Shown here piece after piece: positions 37,814 to 46,399 of a stretch of 64,000 nucleotides of DNA; the first letter of the stretch is position 1, and each line of letters begins with the position of its first letter. A program made the position numbers and the translations under genes. The notes beneath the pieces are model-generated. The model saw only the letters and a list, made by a program, of their open reading frames with translations. It was not told the origin of the DNA and ran no database searches. The DNA lies in NCBI RefSeq assembly GCF_030656875.1, contig NZ_CP130943.1:992001-1056000 (forward strand), written 5' to 3'. Origin of the DNA: Prescottella sp. R16 (lineage in GTDB: Bacteria; Actinomycetota; Actinomycetes; Mycobacteriales; Mycobacteriaceae).

Positions 37814-38265
37814 GTCGTCGTCGCGTCCGGTGCGGGCGCAGCACAGGCGGGCCCGCACAGGCTCCGCCGTCGCCGCAGGATCAGCGCGGTCGTCAACAGT
37901 GCGAGCGATCCCACCGCGATGATCGGCTGGAGCGGTGCCCAGAAACCGAGGGCTCCGCTCGTGCCGATCGTCAGCAGGACGATCTTGTTGCACACCGGGC
38001 AGCCGACCGCGAACACGGCGAGCGTGACCGCGGCCATCGGGCCGGTCGGCCGATCGGTCGGGGAGTCGACCCGGATGCCGAACCACAGCGCCGTGAGAAT
38101 CGCGGTTGCGGCGAGAACCGGATACTCCCACCAGCGCACCGGAATTTCGCGACCGAACCACGGCGTGTCGATGACGTCCGTCGGTACACCCACCACGATC
38201 AGGGTGACCAGGCCGGCTGCCAGGGCGCGTACCGAGGTGCTCCTCCACCGGGGCGTGTCGGTCAT
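37714..38265 (-). CDS. Membrane protein with periplasmic-type CPVC motif
   Basis: A 183-residue protein with four helices and LAVFAVGCPVCNKIVLLTIG, a thioredoxin-like Cys89-x-x-Cys92 at the start of helix 3. A Cys pair also lies in the tail (RRSLCGPACAAP). The last 45 residues are Thr/Ala-rich and overlap the M56 gene. ATG at 38265 is chosen over the longer frame because the upstream part crosses the dyad. It is divergent from the DsbA-like gene, so it probably belongs to the same thiol-redox module. Family name not known to me. Confidence 0.75.
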   Translation of the reverse strand: MTDTPRWRSTSVRALAAGLVTLIVVGVPTDVIDTPWFGREIPVRWWEYPVLAATAILTALWFGIRVDSPTDRPTGPMAAVTLAVFAVGCPVCNKIVLLTIGTSGALGFWAPLQPIIAVGSLALLTTALILRRRRSLCGPACAAPAPDATTTQPPNTAQKRASAATTTEVDASTGSTDTVTATG

Positions 38266-38295
38266 CGAGGGGACTCCCGTCCTGTCGGTGCGGAT

Positions 38296-38330
38296 CAACT
38301 ACTAAGGAAGATAGTAGTTGTATGTACTAT
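38296..38330. promoter_or_regulatory. Overlapping dyads between the CPVC and DsbA genes
   Basis: CAACTACTA (38296-38304) and TAGTAGTTG (38312-38320) form a perfect 9-bp inverted repeat with a 7-base spacer. ATAGTA (38311-38316) and TACTAT (38325-38330) form a second dyad sharing the middle arm. The TACTA/TAGTA core resembles BlaI/CopY-family operators, and a BlaI gene lies 1.8 kb away. Confidence 0.72.
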
Positions 38331-38380
38331 CGCGGATGGCAATAGAGGCGGATCGGACACCTTCGGGAGTTGGAGGACGT

Positions 38381-39103
38381 ATGGCAGCGCGCGGCAAGGT
38401 GCTCGGAGTCGGACGCGATGTATGGCTGTTGGGTGTCCTCGGGGCAGTCGCGCTGTTGTTGGTGGGCTATCTCGTGATGGACCGGGTGCGTTCCGAGGAT
38501 CGTCCGCCGGAAGCCGCTGCCGCGGCCGAGGGCAGTGCGCCCGGTTTCGGTCCGGTCGGTGATCTGTCCCGACGGATCGACGGCGACCCGCTGGCCCGCG
38601 GCGCGGTCGACGCGCCCGTCACCATGGTGGTGTTCTCCGACTACCGCTGCCCGTTCTGTGCGAAGTTCAGCCGCGACACCGAACCGCAGCTCGTCGAGCG
38701 GTACGTGGACTCGGGGCAACTGCGGATCGAGTGGCGTGACCTACCGCTGTTCGGGGACCAGTCGCGGGCCGCCGCGGTCGCCGGCCGTGCGGCCGCCGCG
38801 CAAGGCAAGTTCTGGGAGTTCAACTCCGCTCTGTACGCCGCGGCCCCCGACCGGGGGCATCCCGAGTTCGACGCCGCGGCCCTGCGCGGTTTCGCGGAGC
38901 AGGCGGGTGTCCCGGATCTGGAGCGTTTCGATCGGGACGCCGCCGGCGCCGACTTCGACCGGGCCGTCGGTTCGGACCTGCTCGAAGCGAAGATGCTGGG
39001 CGTGTCGAGCACTCCGGCGTTCGTGATCAACGGGTACCCGGTGCTGGGTGCACAGCCGCTCGACGTGTTCGTCGACACGATCGAGACGGCAGCCGGGCGG
39101 TAA
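38381..39103 (+). CDS. DsbA-like membrane-anchored thiol oxidoreductase
   Basis: A 240-residue extracytoplasmic thioredoxin-fold protein: membrane anchor at residues 14-33, an Ala/Glu linker, then VVFSDYRCPFCAKFSRDTEP with Cys90-Pro-Phe-Cys93, and the cis-Pro loop GVSSTPAFVINGYPVLG. The arrangement matches mycobacterial MDP/DsbA-like proteins that oxidise or isomerise disulfides in exported proteins. ATG at 38381 follows GGAGG at ideal distance; an upstream in-frame ATG lacks this. Two bases separate it from ccdA. Confidence 0.92.
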   Translation: MAARGKVLGVGRDVWLLGVLGAVALLLVGYLVMDRVRSEDRPPEAAAAAEGSAPGFGPVGDLSRRIDGDPLARGAVDAPVTMVVFSDYRCPFCAKFSRDTEPQLVERYVDSGQLRIEWRDLPLFGDQSRAAAVAGRAAAAQGKFWEFNSALYAAAPDRGHPEFDAAALRGFAEQAGVPDLERFDRDAAGADFDRAVGSDLLEAKMLGVSSTPAFVINGYPVLGAQPLDVFVDTIETAAGR

Positions 39104-39105
39104 CC

Positions 39106-39972
39106 GTGACCGACATCGGACTGCTCGGGGCGCTCCTGGGTGGGTTGCTCTCGCTGGTGAGTCCGTGCTCGGCGTTGCTGCTGCCGTCGTTCTTCGCGTA
39201 CGCGTTCGACGGCGCGGGTCGGCTCGCCGCGCGCACCGCCGTGTTCTACGGCGGACTCGCGACCGTGCTCGTGCCACTCGGTGCCGGGCTCGGAGCGATG
39301 GGATCGCTGCTGACGCAATACCGTTCGACGGTGACGACCGTCAGTGGGCTCGTGATCGTGGCGCTCGGTGTCGCGACGGTGTTCGGTCGCGGGTTCACGT
39401 TCGCGCCCGCGCAGCGGGCCACCGGATCGATCCGGATCTCCGGCTCCCTGTCGGTGTTCGCGCTCGGCGCGGTGTACGGGTTCGCCGGTTTCTGTTCGGG
39501 CCCGCTCCTCGGCAGTGTCCTGACCATCGCGATCGCCGGCGGCGGCGCCGCGTACGGCGGCGTGCTCATGGCCGTGTACGCGCTGGGCATGACGATTCCG
39601 CTGTTCCTGCTGGCGCTGCTGTGGGACCGCTTCGACCTGGGGAGCCGTCGGTGGCTGCGGGGTCGGGAGATCACCCTCGGCCGGGTGCGCACCCACACCA
39701 CGTCGCTGGTGTCGGGTCTGCTGTTCGTCGCGATCGGTGTGCTGTTCCTGGTCACCGACGGCACCGCGAATCTCGGTGGTGCGATGGGCGTCGACGATCA
39801 GTTCTCCCTCCAGGTCACGTTGGGGGAGTGGGCGCGGACGTTGTCCGACGCCACGGTGCTGCTGTCCCTGGTGCTGGTGGCGTTCGTCGTGGTGGCGGTG
39901 CGAGTCGTGCGCCGCCGGAACACGGGCAACACAGACAGCGCAGACACTGCGGACGACGCCGTGGAGCAGTAG
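39106..39972 (+). CDS. ccdA: CcdA-family thiol-disulfide transporter
   Basis: A 288-residue membrane protein carrying reducing equivalents from cytoplasmic thioredoxin outward. Conserved cysteines: LSLVSPCSALLLP (Cys21) in helix 1 and YGFAGFCSGPLLGS (Cys130) in helix 4, each preceding Pro-Leu/Leu-rich segments. The second half has the insert GRVRTHTTSLVSGLLF and a hydrophilic tail. GTG start. It would supply electrons to the DsbA-like protein or the CPVC membrane protein. Confidence 0.9.
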   Translation: MTDIGLLGALLGGLLSLVSPCSALLLPSFFAYAFDGAGRLAARTAVFYGGLATVLVPLGAGLGAMGSLLTQYRSTVTTVSGLVIVALGVATVFGRGFTFAPAQRATGSIRISGSLSVFALGAVYGFAGFCSGPLLGSVLTIAIAGGGAAYGGVLMAVYALGMTIPLFLLALLWDRFDLGSRRWLRGREITLGRVRTHTTSLVSGLLFVAIGVLFLVTDGTANLGGAMGVDDQFSLQVTLGEWARTLSDATVLLSLVLVAFVVVAVRVVRRRNTGNTDSADTADDAVEQ

Positions 39973-40037
39973 GGCGCGGGTTTATCCGGACCCGGTTCCG
40001 GGTAGTTCGGGCACAGCCGCAGAGAAGGGAGTGCCCG

Positions 40038-40346
40038 GTGACACGTGATGTCGAGAAACGGTGGTCGGACCCGCGCGGGTTCCGGGCTGCGGTGGTGGCG
40101 GTGGCCGGTGTGATCGCCGTGGCGGCGGTGATCCTGGTCGTCCTGCTGGCGGTGGGGGCGAGCCACGTCGCGATCGTGATCGCCCCGTCCGCGGTGCTCC
40201 TACTCGGCGGCATCGGGTTGTTCGTGCAGGCGTATCGGGCGTGGCGGCGGGGCGGCGTCTGGCCGATCTGGCAGGGCGCCGGTTGGTTCGTCTTCGTGTT
40301 CGCTCTGGTCTATCTGGGTATCTCGGTGCAGTCGGCCGCGGACTGA
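40038..40346 (+). CDS. Small three-helix membrane protein
   Basis: A 102-residue protein: charged N-terminus (TRDVEKRWSDPRGFR), helices at about 17-39, 44-62 and 80-97, and the loop AYRAWRRGGVWPIWQGAG. The GTG start follows GAAGGGAG. Family unknown. Tight placement after ccdA suggests the same transcript. Confidence 0.65.
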   Translation: MTRDVEKRWSDPRGFRAAVVAVAGVIAVAAVILVVLLAVGASHVAIVIAPSAVLLLGGIGLFVQAYRAWRRGGVWPIWQGAGWFVFVFALVYLGISVQSAAD

Positions 40347-40432
40347 GTGCCGTCCCACTTCGTGGGCCGGACACTTCCGATGCCAGTGGCATCGGTATAG
40401 CCTCGGGCATTCTTCGACGGAAAGGATGCCCG

Positions 40433-41623
40433 GTGTCCCAGACTCCTCCCGATGTGTTCGCCCCGGCCCAGCTCGGCCCGATCACGTTGCGCAACCGCAT
40501 CATCAAGTCCGCGACGTTCGAGGGGCGCACCCCGGACGCGCTCGTCACCGACGACCTGATCGAGTTTCATCGCCGCCCCGCCGCCGGCGGAGTGGGGATG
40601 ACGACGGTCGCGTACTGCGCGGTCCAGCCCGAGGGGCGCACGGAGCGCGGCCAGCTGTGGATGCGCCCCGAGGTGGTGCCCGGGCTCCGCAAGCTCACCG
40701 ACGCGATCCACGCCGAGGGCGCGGCGGCGTCCGCGCAGATCGGGCATGCAGGTCCCGTCGCGAACGAGAAGTCGAACCGGCTGCCGGCCCTGGCGCCGTC
40801 GACGTCGTTCAGCCCGCTCAGCATGAAGAAGATCCATGCGGCCACGGCGTCCGACATCGCGCGGATCACGCAGGCGCATGCCGACGCTGCCCGGTTCGCG
40901 ATCGAGGGCGGCTTCGACGCCGTCGAGATCCATTTCGGGCACAACTATTTTGCGAGCTCGTTCCTGAGCCCCAAGCTGAACAAGCGCAAGGACAACTACG
41001 GCGGATCGCTGGAGAACCGGGCGCGGATCGTGCGGGAGACGGCGCGCGCCGTCCGTGAGGCCGTCGGCGACCGGATCGCGATCCTCGCCAAACTCAACAT
41101 GGACGACGGTGTGCCCGGCGGCTTCTGGCTGGACGAGGCGATCCAGGTGGCGCAGTGGCTCGAGGCCGACGGCAGCCTCGACGCCCTCGAGTTGACGATG
41201 GGCAGTTCGCTGCTCAACCCCATGTATCTGTTCAAGGGGGACGCCCCTGTTCGTGACTTCGCGAACGCGATGCCGCAGCCGGTCAAACTCGGCGTGCAGA
41301 TGGTGGGGAAGGCGTTCATCAAGGCCTACCCGTACGAGCCGCTGTTCATGCTCGAGCAGGCCCGGCAGATCCGTGCGGCCGTGAAGATGCCGCTGGTGCT
41401 GCTCGGCGGCGTCACCGACAAGGCCGGCATGGACACCGCGATGGCGGAGGGGTTCGAGTTCGTCGCGATGGCGCGGGCGCTGCTGCGCGAACCCGATCTG
41501 GTCGACCGGATCCGGGACGAGTCCCGCACCAGGTCGCTGTGCATCCACTGCAACAAGTGCATGCCGACGATCTTCTCGGGTGCCCGCTGCGTCCTGGTCG
41601 ATCCGCTTCCGGTGCGGGTCTGA
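40433..41623 (+). CDS. Old-yellow-enzyme-type NADH:flavin oxidoreductase with Fe-S motif
   Basis: A 396-residue FMN TIM-barrel reductase: LGPITLRNRIIKSATFEGRT, GMTTVAYCAVQPEGR, ASAQIGHAGPVANEKS, FDAVEIHFGHNYFASSFLSP, NYGGSLENRARIVRE and FVAMARALLREPDLV. The C-terminus CIHCNKCMPTIFSGARC resembles the four-Cys cluster ligand of 2,4-dienoyl-CoA reductase relatives, but the flavodoxin-like second half of those proteins is missing. The substrate is probably an enone or enoyl compound. GTG start; the previous gene and a short gap precede it. Confidence 0.85.
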   Translation: MSQTPPDVFAPAQLGPITLRNRIIKSATFEGRTPDALVTDDLIEFHRRPAAGGVGMTTVAYCAVQPEGRTERGQLWMRPEVVPGLRKLTDAIHAEGAAASAQIGHAGPVANEKSNRLPALAPSTSFSPLSMKKIHAATASDIARITQAHADAARFAIEGGFDAVEIHFGHNYFASSFLSPKLNKRKDNYGGSLENRARIVRETARAVREAVGDRIAILAKLNMDDGVPGGFWLDEAIQVAQWLEADGSLDALELTMGSSLLNPMYLFKGDAPVRDFANAMPQPVKLGVQMVGKAFIKAYPYEPLFMLEQARQIRAAVKMPLVLLGGVTDKAGMDTAMAEGFEFVAMARALLREPDLVDRIRDESRTRSLCIHCNKCMPTIFSGARCVLVDPLPVRV

Positions 41624-41627
41624 CGAA

Positions 41628-42473
41628 TCAGATGCAGTCCCAGGCGAATTCGACCGCGGACCGGACATCGTCGGACCACTGCGCCCACACCGATTCGCCG
41701 GTGAGCAGTCCGGCGGTCGCGCACAGGGAATCGGTGGCGGCTCGGATGAGGTCGAGCACGAGGTGGAACTGGTAGCCACCGATCGTGGCGAGGTGGTCGT
41801 AGCCGGCGGCGCCGGGACCGTGCAGTGACAGCACGCCGAACGGTCCGCCGTCACGGCACGTGGCGGCGCCGACCGCGACGAGGTCGATCAGTGCCGCGGC
41901 CTCGGCGAGCTGGTCGTCGGGGCGCGTCGGCGCCTGCGGAATCTGCTGCGCGGCAGGGGAGTCCGACGGAACGAAGGCATCCGGAAGCTCGAGGTCGAGG
42001 TAGTCGTCCGATGCGGCGGCGGTCAGCCGATTCCGGGCCCGGGCCGATGCGAGGGCCACCTGGCGGGCGGTCTCGGGGCCGTCCGGCGATTCGAGGTCGA
42101 GCAGGATGCGCAGTCGCTCGGCGGCGGACCCGAGCAGGGTCCACGTCGTGGTGGTGCGGCCGTGTTCGAGCATGCCGGCGATGTCGAGCAGCGTCTCGAG
42201 CAGTTCGTCGTACTGCGCGATCGCCGCGGTCAGGCGCAGGCCGGGGCCGTCCGCCCAGAACAGGTCCTCCGCGCGGGCGTCGCGTTCGGCGGTGCGGGTG
42301 GCGTCCAGGTCCGCCGCCAGGCAGGCCTGCACCGTGACGACGACCTCCCGCATGAGGGCCGCCTGGTTCGACAGTTCGATGCCCTCGGGGTCGTGGAGGT
42401 AGTGGCGGCGTTCGCTGTTCGCGACGAGATCACGGATCAGGGCGTGCGCGGACGGGGTGGCGACGGCGGACAA
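41628..42473 (-). CDS. Hypothetical protein, TTG start
   Basis: A 281-residue soluble, Ala/Leu/Asp-rich helical protein. No family recognised. Phrases: ALIRDLVANSERRHYLHDPE, ELSNQAALMREVVVTVQACL, AEDLFWADGPGLRLTAAIAQ and GRTTTTWTLLGSAAERLRIL, with a C-terminal VWAQWSDDVRSAVEFAWDCI. The start is TTG, because the frame before it is open but crosses an AT-rich non-coding stretch; GAGGGG precedes the TTG. It ends four bases from the convergent reductase gene. Function unknown. Confidence 0.68.
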   Translation of the reverse strand: MSAVATPSAHALIRDLVANSERRHYLHDPEGIELSNQAALMREVVVTVQACLAADLDATRTAERDARAEDLFWADGPGLRLTAAIAQYDELLETLLDIAGMLEHGRTTTTWTLLGSAAERLRILLDLESPDGPETARQVALASARARNRLTAAASDDYLDLELPDAFVPSDSPAAQQIPQAPTRPDDQLAEAAALIDLVAVGAATCRDGGPFGVLSLHGPGAAGYDHLATIGGYQFHLVLDLIRAATDSLCATAGLLTGESVWAQWSDDVRSAVEFAWDCI

Positions 42474-42777
42474 TTCTCCCCCTCGGGATGCTGTGAAGAA
42501 ATGAGACCGAATTGTGGAACTGTTGACTCTTCGGCGGTCTGCAGATGGTATTCGGCTGGTGTTCTGTTCACGTCCCGCTGACGTGCTGCCGTGAACATAC
42601 CGTGACCGTGCTGTGACAGTCAACGTCGAAAATGTCGTTGACCAGCAGGTATGTCCGTTTAAATTAATTGGGCGTTTGGGAAAATTCGGCGAAATATCAG
42701 TTTTGTGGATATCGTCCGGAATGCGAAAGACCCCGCATCGTTCGGATGCGGGGTCTTTACGTATCGGGAGGTTCGAC
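42474..42777 (-). promoter_or_regulatory. AT-rich intergenic island upstream of the hypothetical gene
   Basis: No gene supported. The stretch 42655-42720 (CCGTTTAAATTAATTGGGCG, then AAATATCAGTTTTGTGG) is by far the most AT-rich part of this window. A perfect dyad, GTCAACG-N10-CGTTGAC, lies at 42619-42642. On the minus strand it precedes the hypothetical gene and follows the prpE terminator. Plausible binding site for a nucleoid protein such as Lsr2. Confidence 0.55.
42726..42758. terminator. prpE terminator hairpin
   Basis: AAAGACCCCGCATC pairs perfectly with GATGCGGGGTCTTT around a five-base loop (42740-42744), with terminal AAA/TTT, 19 bases after the prpE stop. Confidence 0.9.
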
Positions 42778-44691
42778 TCAGCCGCGCATGACCTTCTCGA
42801 GATCGTCGAGGACCGACGGGTCCTCGATCGTCGACGGCACCGTGTACTCGTCGTTGTCGGCGATCTGGCGCATCGTCTTGCGCAGGATCTTGCCCGAGCG
42901 GGTCTTCGGCAGCGCTTGGACGACGGTGACGTCGCGGAACGTGGCGACCGCGCCGATCTGCTCACGGACCATCGCGATCAATTCCTTGCGGAGCGTGTCC
43001 TCGTCGATGTCGGTGCCGGCCTTGAGGACCACGTAGCCGCTGGGCCGCTGGCCCTTGAGGGCGTCGTGGATACCGATCACCGCGCACTCGGCGACCGCCG
43101 GATGCGATGCCACGATCGCCTCCATGCTGCCCGTCGACAGCCGGTGCCCGGCCACGTTGATGACGTCGTCGCTGCGGCCCAGGACGAACACGTAGCCGTC
43201 CTCGTCGATGTAGCCGGAGTCGCCGGTGAGGTAGTAGCCGTCGAACGTCGACAGGTAGGAACGCACGTAGCGTTCCTCGTCGCGCCACAGGCCGGCCAGG
43301 GTGCCGGGAGGCAACGGCAGGCCGATCACGATGTTGCCCTCGGTGCCCGCCGGAACTCGGGCGCCCTCGGCGTCGACGATGTCGACGCGGTAGCCGGGGA
43401 CGGCGACGGTGGGGGATCCGGGCTTGACCGGCATCGGATCGAGTCCGCGCAGGTTGGCGCAGATCGCCCAGCCGGTCTCGGTCTGCCACCAGTGGTCGAT
43501 CACCGGGACACCGAGCTTCTCCGACGCCCACACGTACGTGTCGGGGTCGAGGCGCTCACCGGCGGCGAACAGGGTCACCATCGACGAGATGTCGTACTTG
43601 TCGAGTTCGGCGGCCTCCGGGTCGGCCTTGCGGATCGCGCGGATCGCGGTCGGGGCCGTGAACAGGGCGGAGACGTTGTGTTCCTGGATGATCCGCCAGA
43701 ACGCGCCCGCGTCCGGGGTGCCGACCGGCTTGCCCTCGTACATGACGGTGGTCGCCCCGACGAACAACGGTGCGTACACGATGTACGAGTGGCCCACGAC
43801 CCAGCCGACGTCCGACGCCGTCCACCACACCCGGTCGGGGCCGATGTCGTAGATGTTGCGCATCGACCACGTCAGCGCGACGGCGTGGCCGCCGTTGTCA
43901 CGGACGACGCCCTTGGGTTTCCCGGTGGTGCCCGAGGTGTACAGGATGTACAGCGGATCGGTGGCGGCCACCGGCACCGGGGCGGCGTCGGAGGCGTCGG
44001 CCGCCAGCTCGTCCCAGTCGAACCACGCCGACCCGCGGTCGCGGTAGTCGGCGGCGCTGCCGGGCACCGCGTCGCGGTTCTTCACGATCACCGTGTGCGG
44101 CGGATGCGCCGACATGCCCAGGGCCTGATCGACCATCGGCAGGTACTCGATCGTGCGCCCCGGCTCGAGACCACCCGAGGTGGTCACCAGCACCACCGGC
44201 TGCGCGTCGTCGATGCGGGTGGCGAGTTCCTTCGCGGCGAAACCACCGAACACCACCGAGTGCACCGCACCGATCCGGGCGCACGCGAGCATCGCGATCG
44301 CGGCCTCCGGGATCATCGGCATGTAGATCACCACCCGGTCCCCGGCGACGACACCCTGCTCGGCGAGCACGCCCGCGAACCGGGCGACCTCGGCGAGCAA
44401 CTCCGCGTACGTGTACGTCCGCTTACCGGGAACCATCGCCGAATCCCAGATCAGCGCCGCCTGATCGCCGCGCCCGTCGCGCACGTGCCGATCGAGCGCG
44501 TTGACACACGTGTTGAGTCGAGCGTCCGGGAACCACCGGTACATCGGGGCGTTCGAGTCGTCGAGGGCACGCGTCGGCGCGGTGTCCCACTCGACGGACT
44601 CGGCGGCCGCGAGCCAGAAGGCGTCCGGGTCCTCCACGCTCTCCCGGAAAGCGGCGGCGTATGCGCTGGTCGACTGCTCGGCGGTGCTCAT
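42778..44691 (-). CDS. prpE: Propionyl-CoA synthetase
   Basis: A 637-residue AMP-forming acyl-CoA synthetase. AFRESVEDPDAFW and APMYRWFPDARLNTCVNALD near the N-terminus and VGWVVGHSYIVYAPL in the core fit PrpE better than acetyl-CoA synthetase. ATP motif ILYTSGTTGKPKG; HWWQTETGW; TGDSGYIDEDGY; YVFVLGRSDDVINVAGHRL; acetylatable Lys in LPKTRSGKILRKTM. It links propionate (and possibly acetate) to CoA. ATG start. A CRP/GlxR-like site lies about 40 bases upstream. It lies downstream of accD3 on the same strand with a 163-base gap. Confidence 0.88.
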   Translation of the reverse strand: MSTAEQSTSAYAAAFRESVEDPDAFWLAAAESVEWDTAPTRALDDSNAPMYRWFPDARLNTCVNALDRHVRDGRGDQAALIWDSAMVPGKRTYTYAELLAEVARFAGVLAEQGVVAGDRVVIYMPMIPEAAIAMLACARIGAVHSVVFGGFAAKELATRIDDAQPVVLVTTSGGLEPGRTIEYLPMVDQALGMSAHPPHTVIVKNRDAVPGSAADYRDRGSAWFDWDELAADASDAAPVPVAATDPLYILYTSGTTGKPKGVVRDNGGHAVALTWSMRNIYDIGPDRVWWTASDVGWVVGHSYIVYAPLFVGATTVMYEGKPVGTPDAGAFWRIIQEHNVSALFTAPTAIRAIRKADPEAAELDKYDISSMVTLFAAGERLDPDTYVWASEKLGVPVIDHWWQTETGWAICANLRGLDPMPVKPGSPTVAVPGYRVDIVDAEGARVPAGTEGNIVIGLPLPPGTLAGLWRDEERYVRSYLSTFDGYYLTGDSGYIDEDGYVFVLGRSDDVINVAGHRLSTGSMEAIVASHPAVAECAVIGIHDALKGQRPSGYVVLKAGTDIDEDTLRKELIAMVREQIGAVATFRDVTVVQALPKTRSGKILRKTMRQIADNDEYTVPSTIEDPSVLDDLEKVMRG

Positions 44692-44725
44692 CGATTCGTG
44701 TCCTCTCGGGTGCTTACCGCGCATC

Positions 44726-44741
44726 TGTGATGCACCTGACA
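44726..44741. promoter_or_regulatory. CRP/GlxR-type site upstream of prpE
   Basis: TGTGA-TGCACC-TGACA, one mismatch from TGTGA-N6-TCACA, centred about 42 bases before the prpE start codon. cAMP control of short-chain acyl-CoA synthetases is known in mycobacteria and corynebacteria. Confidence 0.6.
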
Positions 44742-44854
44742 CCCTAGGGGACGTGGGGTCCGCCACACCCGAGGTGCAGTCCGGGCGCGCGGATTCTGCG
44801 CCCGACGGCATCGAACGGTCGACGAACGGACACCCGGAAGTTACCGGGCAGTCA

Positions 44855-46354
44855 CTACGACGGCAGCCCCAGTGTCCGGTACCGCGCGAGCCGAGCACCG
44901 AGACGGTCGTCCCCGGGCAGGGGACGCAGCGCGGCCAGTTCCCGCCCGATCGCGGCGCCGACCCGGCGCGAGAAATCGACCGGCTCGACAGCCGCGTCGG
45001 GGTGCTCGGGGATGACGGCGTCGACGATGCCGTCGCGCAGCAGATCGGCCGACCGGATGCCCTGCGCCGCCGCCATCTGCGGGGCGTGCGCGGTGTCACG
45101 GTGCACGATCGCGCTGGCGCCCTCCGGCGGCAACGGTGCCAGCCAGCCGTTCTGTGCGGCCAGGACCCGGTCGGCGGGCAGCAGTGCGAGCGCGCCGCCC
45201 CCGGTGCCCTGTCCGAGCAGCACCGACACCGTCGGGGTGCGCAGCGTCACCAGATCCGAGATGCAGCGCGCGATCTCGGGTGCCATGCCGCGCTCCTCGG
45301 CCTCCTGCGACAGGGCCGCACCGAGCGTGTCGATCACCAGCACGAGCGGCAGCCGCAACTCGGCGGCCATCCGCATACCCCGCCGGGCCTCGCGCAGCGC
45401 GCCCGGACCCATCGTCGTCTGCGCGGACTGTCCGGCCCGGTCCTGGCCGAACAGCACACACGGCTGACCGCCGAACCTGGTGAGCGACAACAGAACCGTC
45501 GAATCGACCTCCCCCTGACCGGTGCCGCTCAGTGGAACGGCGGTGGACGCGGCGTGCCGCACCAGTTCCCGCACGCCGGGTCGGTCCTCGTGCCGTGACA
45601 CCATCACCGACTGCCATGCCGGGACGTCCGGGACGTCGTCCGCACTGTCCGCGGGGGCCGGCGCGGAATCGTCGGCGGGATCGACGAGGACGTGCAGGGC
45701 CCGGTCGACGAGATTGCGGAGCTGGTCGACGGACGCGACCCCGTCGATGACCCCGTTGCGGTACAGGTTCTCCGAGGTCTGCACACCGGCCGGGAACTCC
45801 ACGCCGTACAGCGCCCGGTAGACGCGTGGGCCGAGGAAACCGACGAGCGCGCCCGGTTCGGCGATCGTCACGTGCCCCAGCGACCCCCACGACGCGAACA
45901 CGCCGCCGGTCGTGGGATCCCGCAGGTACACCAGGTACGGCAGGTGCGCCGCCTTGTGCGCGGCCACCGCTGCGGCGATCTTCACCATCTGCACGAACGC
46001 GACGGTGCCCTCCTGCATGCGGGTGCCACCGGACGTCGGTGACGCCAGCAGCGGCAGTCCCTCCGCGGTGGCCCGCTCGATCGCGGCGGTGATCCGTTCG
46101 GCGGCGGCGACACCGATCGAGCCGGCGAGGAACGCGAACTCGCATGCGATCACCGCGACCGGGCGACCGCCGAGCAGCGCGGTGCCGGTGACGACGGACT
46201 CGTCGGCCCCCGACTTCGCGGCCGCCGCGTCGAGTTCGGCGCGGTACCGCTCGTCGGGGCCGACGTCGACCGGTGCGGCGTCCCACGAGACGAAACTGCC
46301 GGTGTCGAACACTCTCGAGATCAGGTCCCGAGCCGAAATCCTGGTGCGGGGCAT
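44855..46354 (-). CDS. accD3: Acyl-CoA carboxylase carboxyltransferase AccD3
   Basis: A 499-residue carboxyltransferase with both halves of the crotonase-like fold. N-terminal: GTALLGGRPVAVIACEFAFL, ASPTSGGTRMQEGTVAFVQM, YLRDPTTGGVFASWGSLGHV. C-terminal: GQGEVDSTVLLSLTRFGGQP, VLVIDTLGAALSQEAEERG, VSVLLGQGTGGGALALLPAD. No N-terminal zinc ribbon is present. Size, and the position beside prrA/prrB in mycobacteria (Rv0904c), suggest AccD3, whose substrate is not settled. ATG start. Confidence 0.88.
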   Translation of the reverse strand: MPRTRISARDLISRVFDTGSFVSWDAAPVDVGPDERYRAELDAAAAKSGADESVVTGTALLGGRPVAVIACEFAFLAGSIGVAAAERITAAIERATAEGLPLLASPTSGGTRMQEGTVAFVQMVKIAAAVAAHKAAHLPYLVYLRDPTTGGVFASWGSLGHVTIAEPGALVGFLGPRVYRALYGVEFPAGVQTSENLYRNGVIDGVASVDQLRNLVDRALHVLVDPADDSAPAPADSADDVPDVPAWQSVMVSRHEDRPGVRELVRHAASTAVPLSGTGQGEVDSTVLLSLTRFGGQPCVLFGQDRAGQSAQTTMGPGALREARRGMRMAAELRLPLVLVIDTLGAALSQEAEERGMAPEIARCISDLVTLRTPTVSVLLGQGTGGGALALLPADRVLAAQNGWLAPLPPEGASAIVHRDTAHAPQMAAAQGIRSADLLRDGIVDAVIPEHPDAAVEPVDFSRRVGAAIGRELAALRPLPGDDRLGARLARYRTLGLPS

Positions 46355-46399
46355 GATGTTTCCTTCCTCTCGTGGGTCGCCGATGCTACCTGTCTCGGA

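Noticed and set aside
42778..44691. Acetyl-CoA synthetase (acsA)
   Set aside because: N-terminal phrases and length fit PrpE better, though acetate may also be used.
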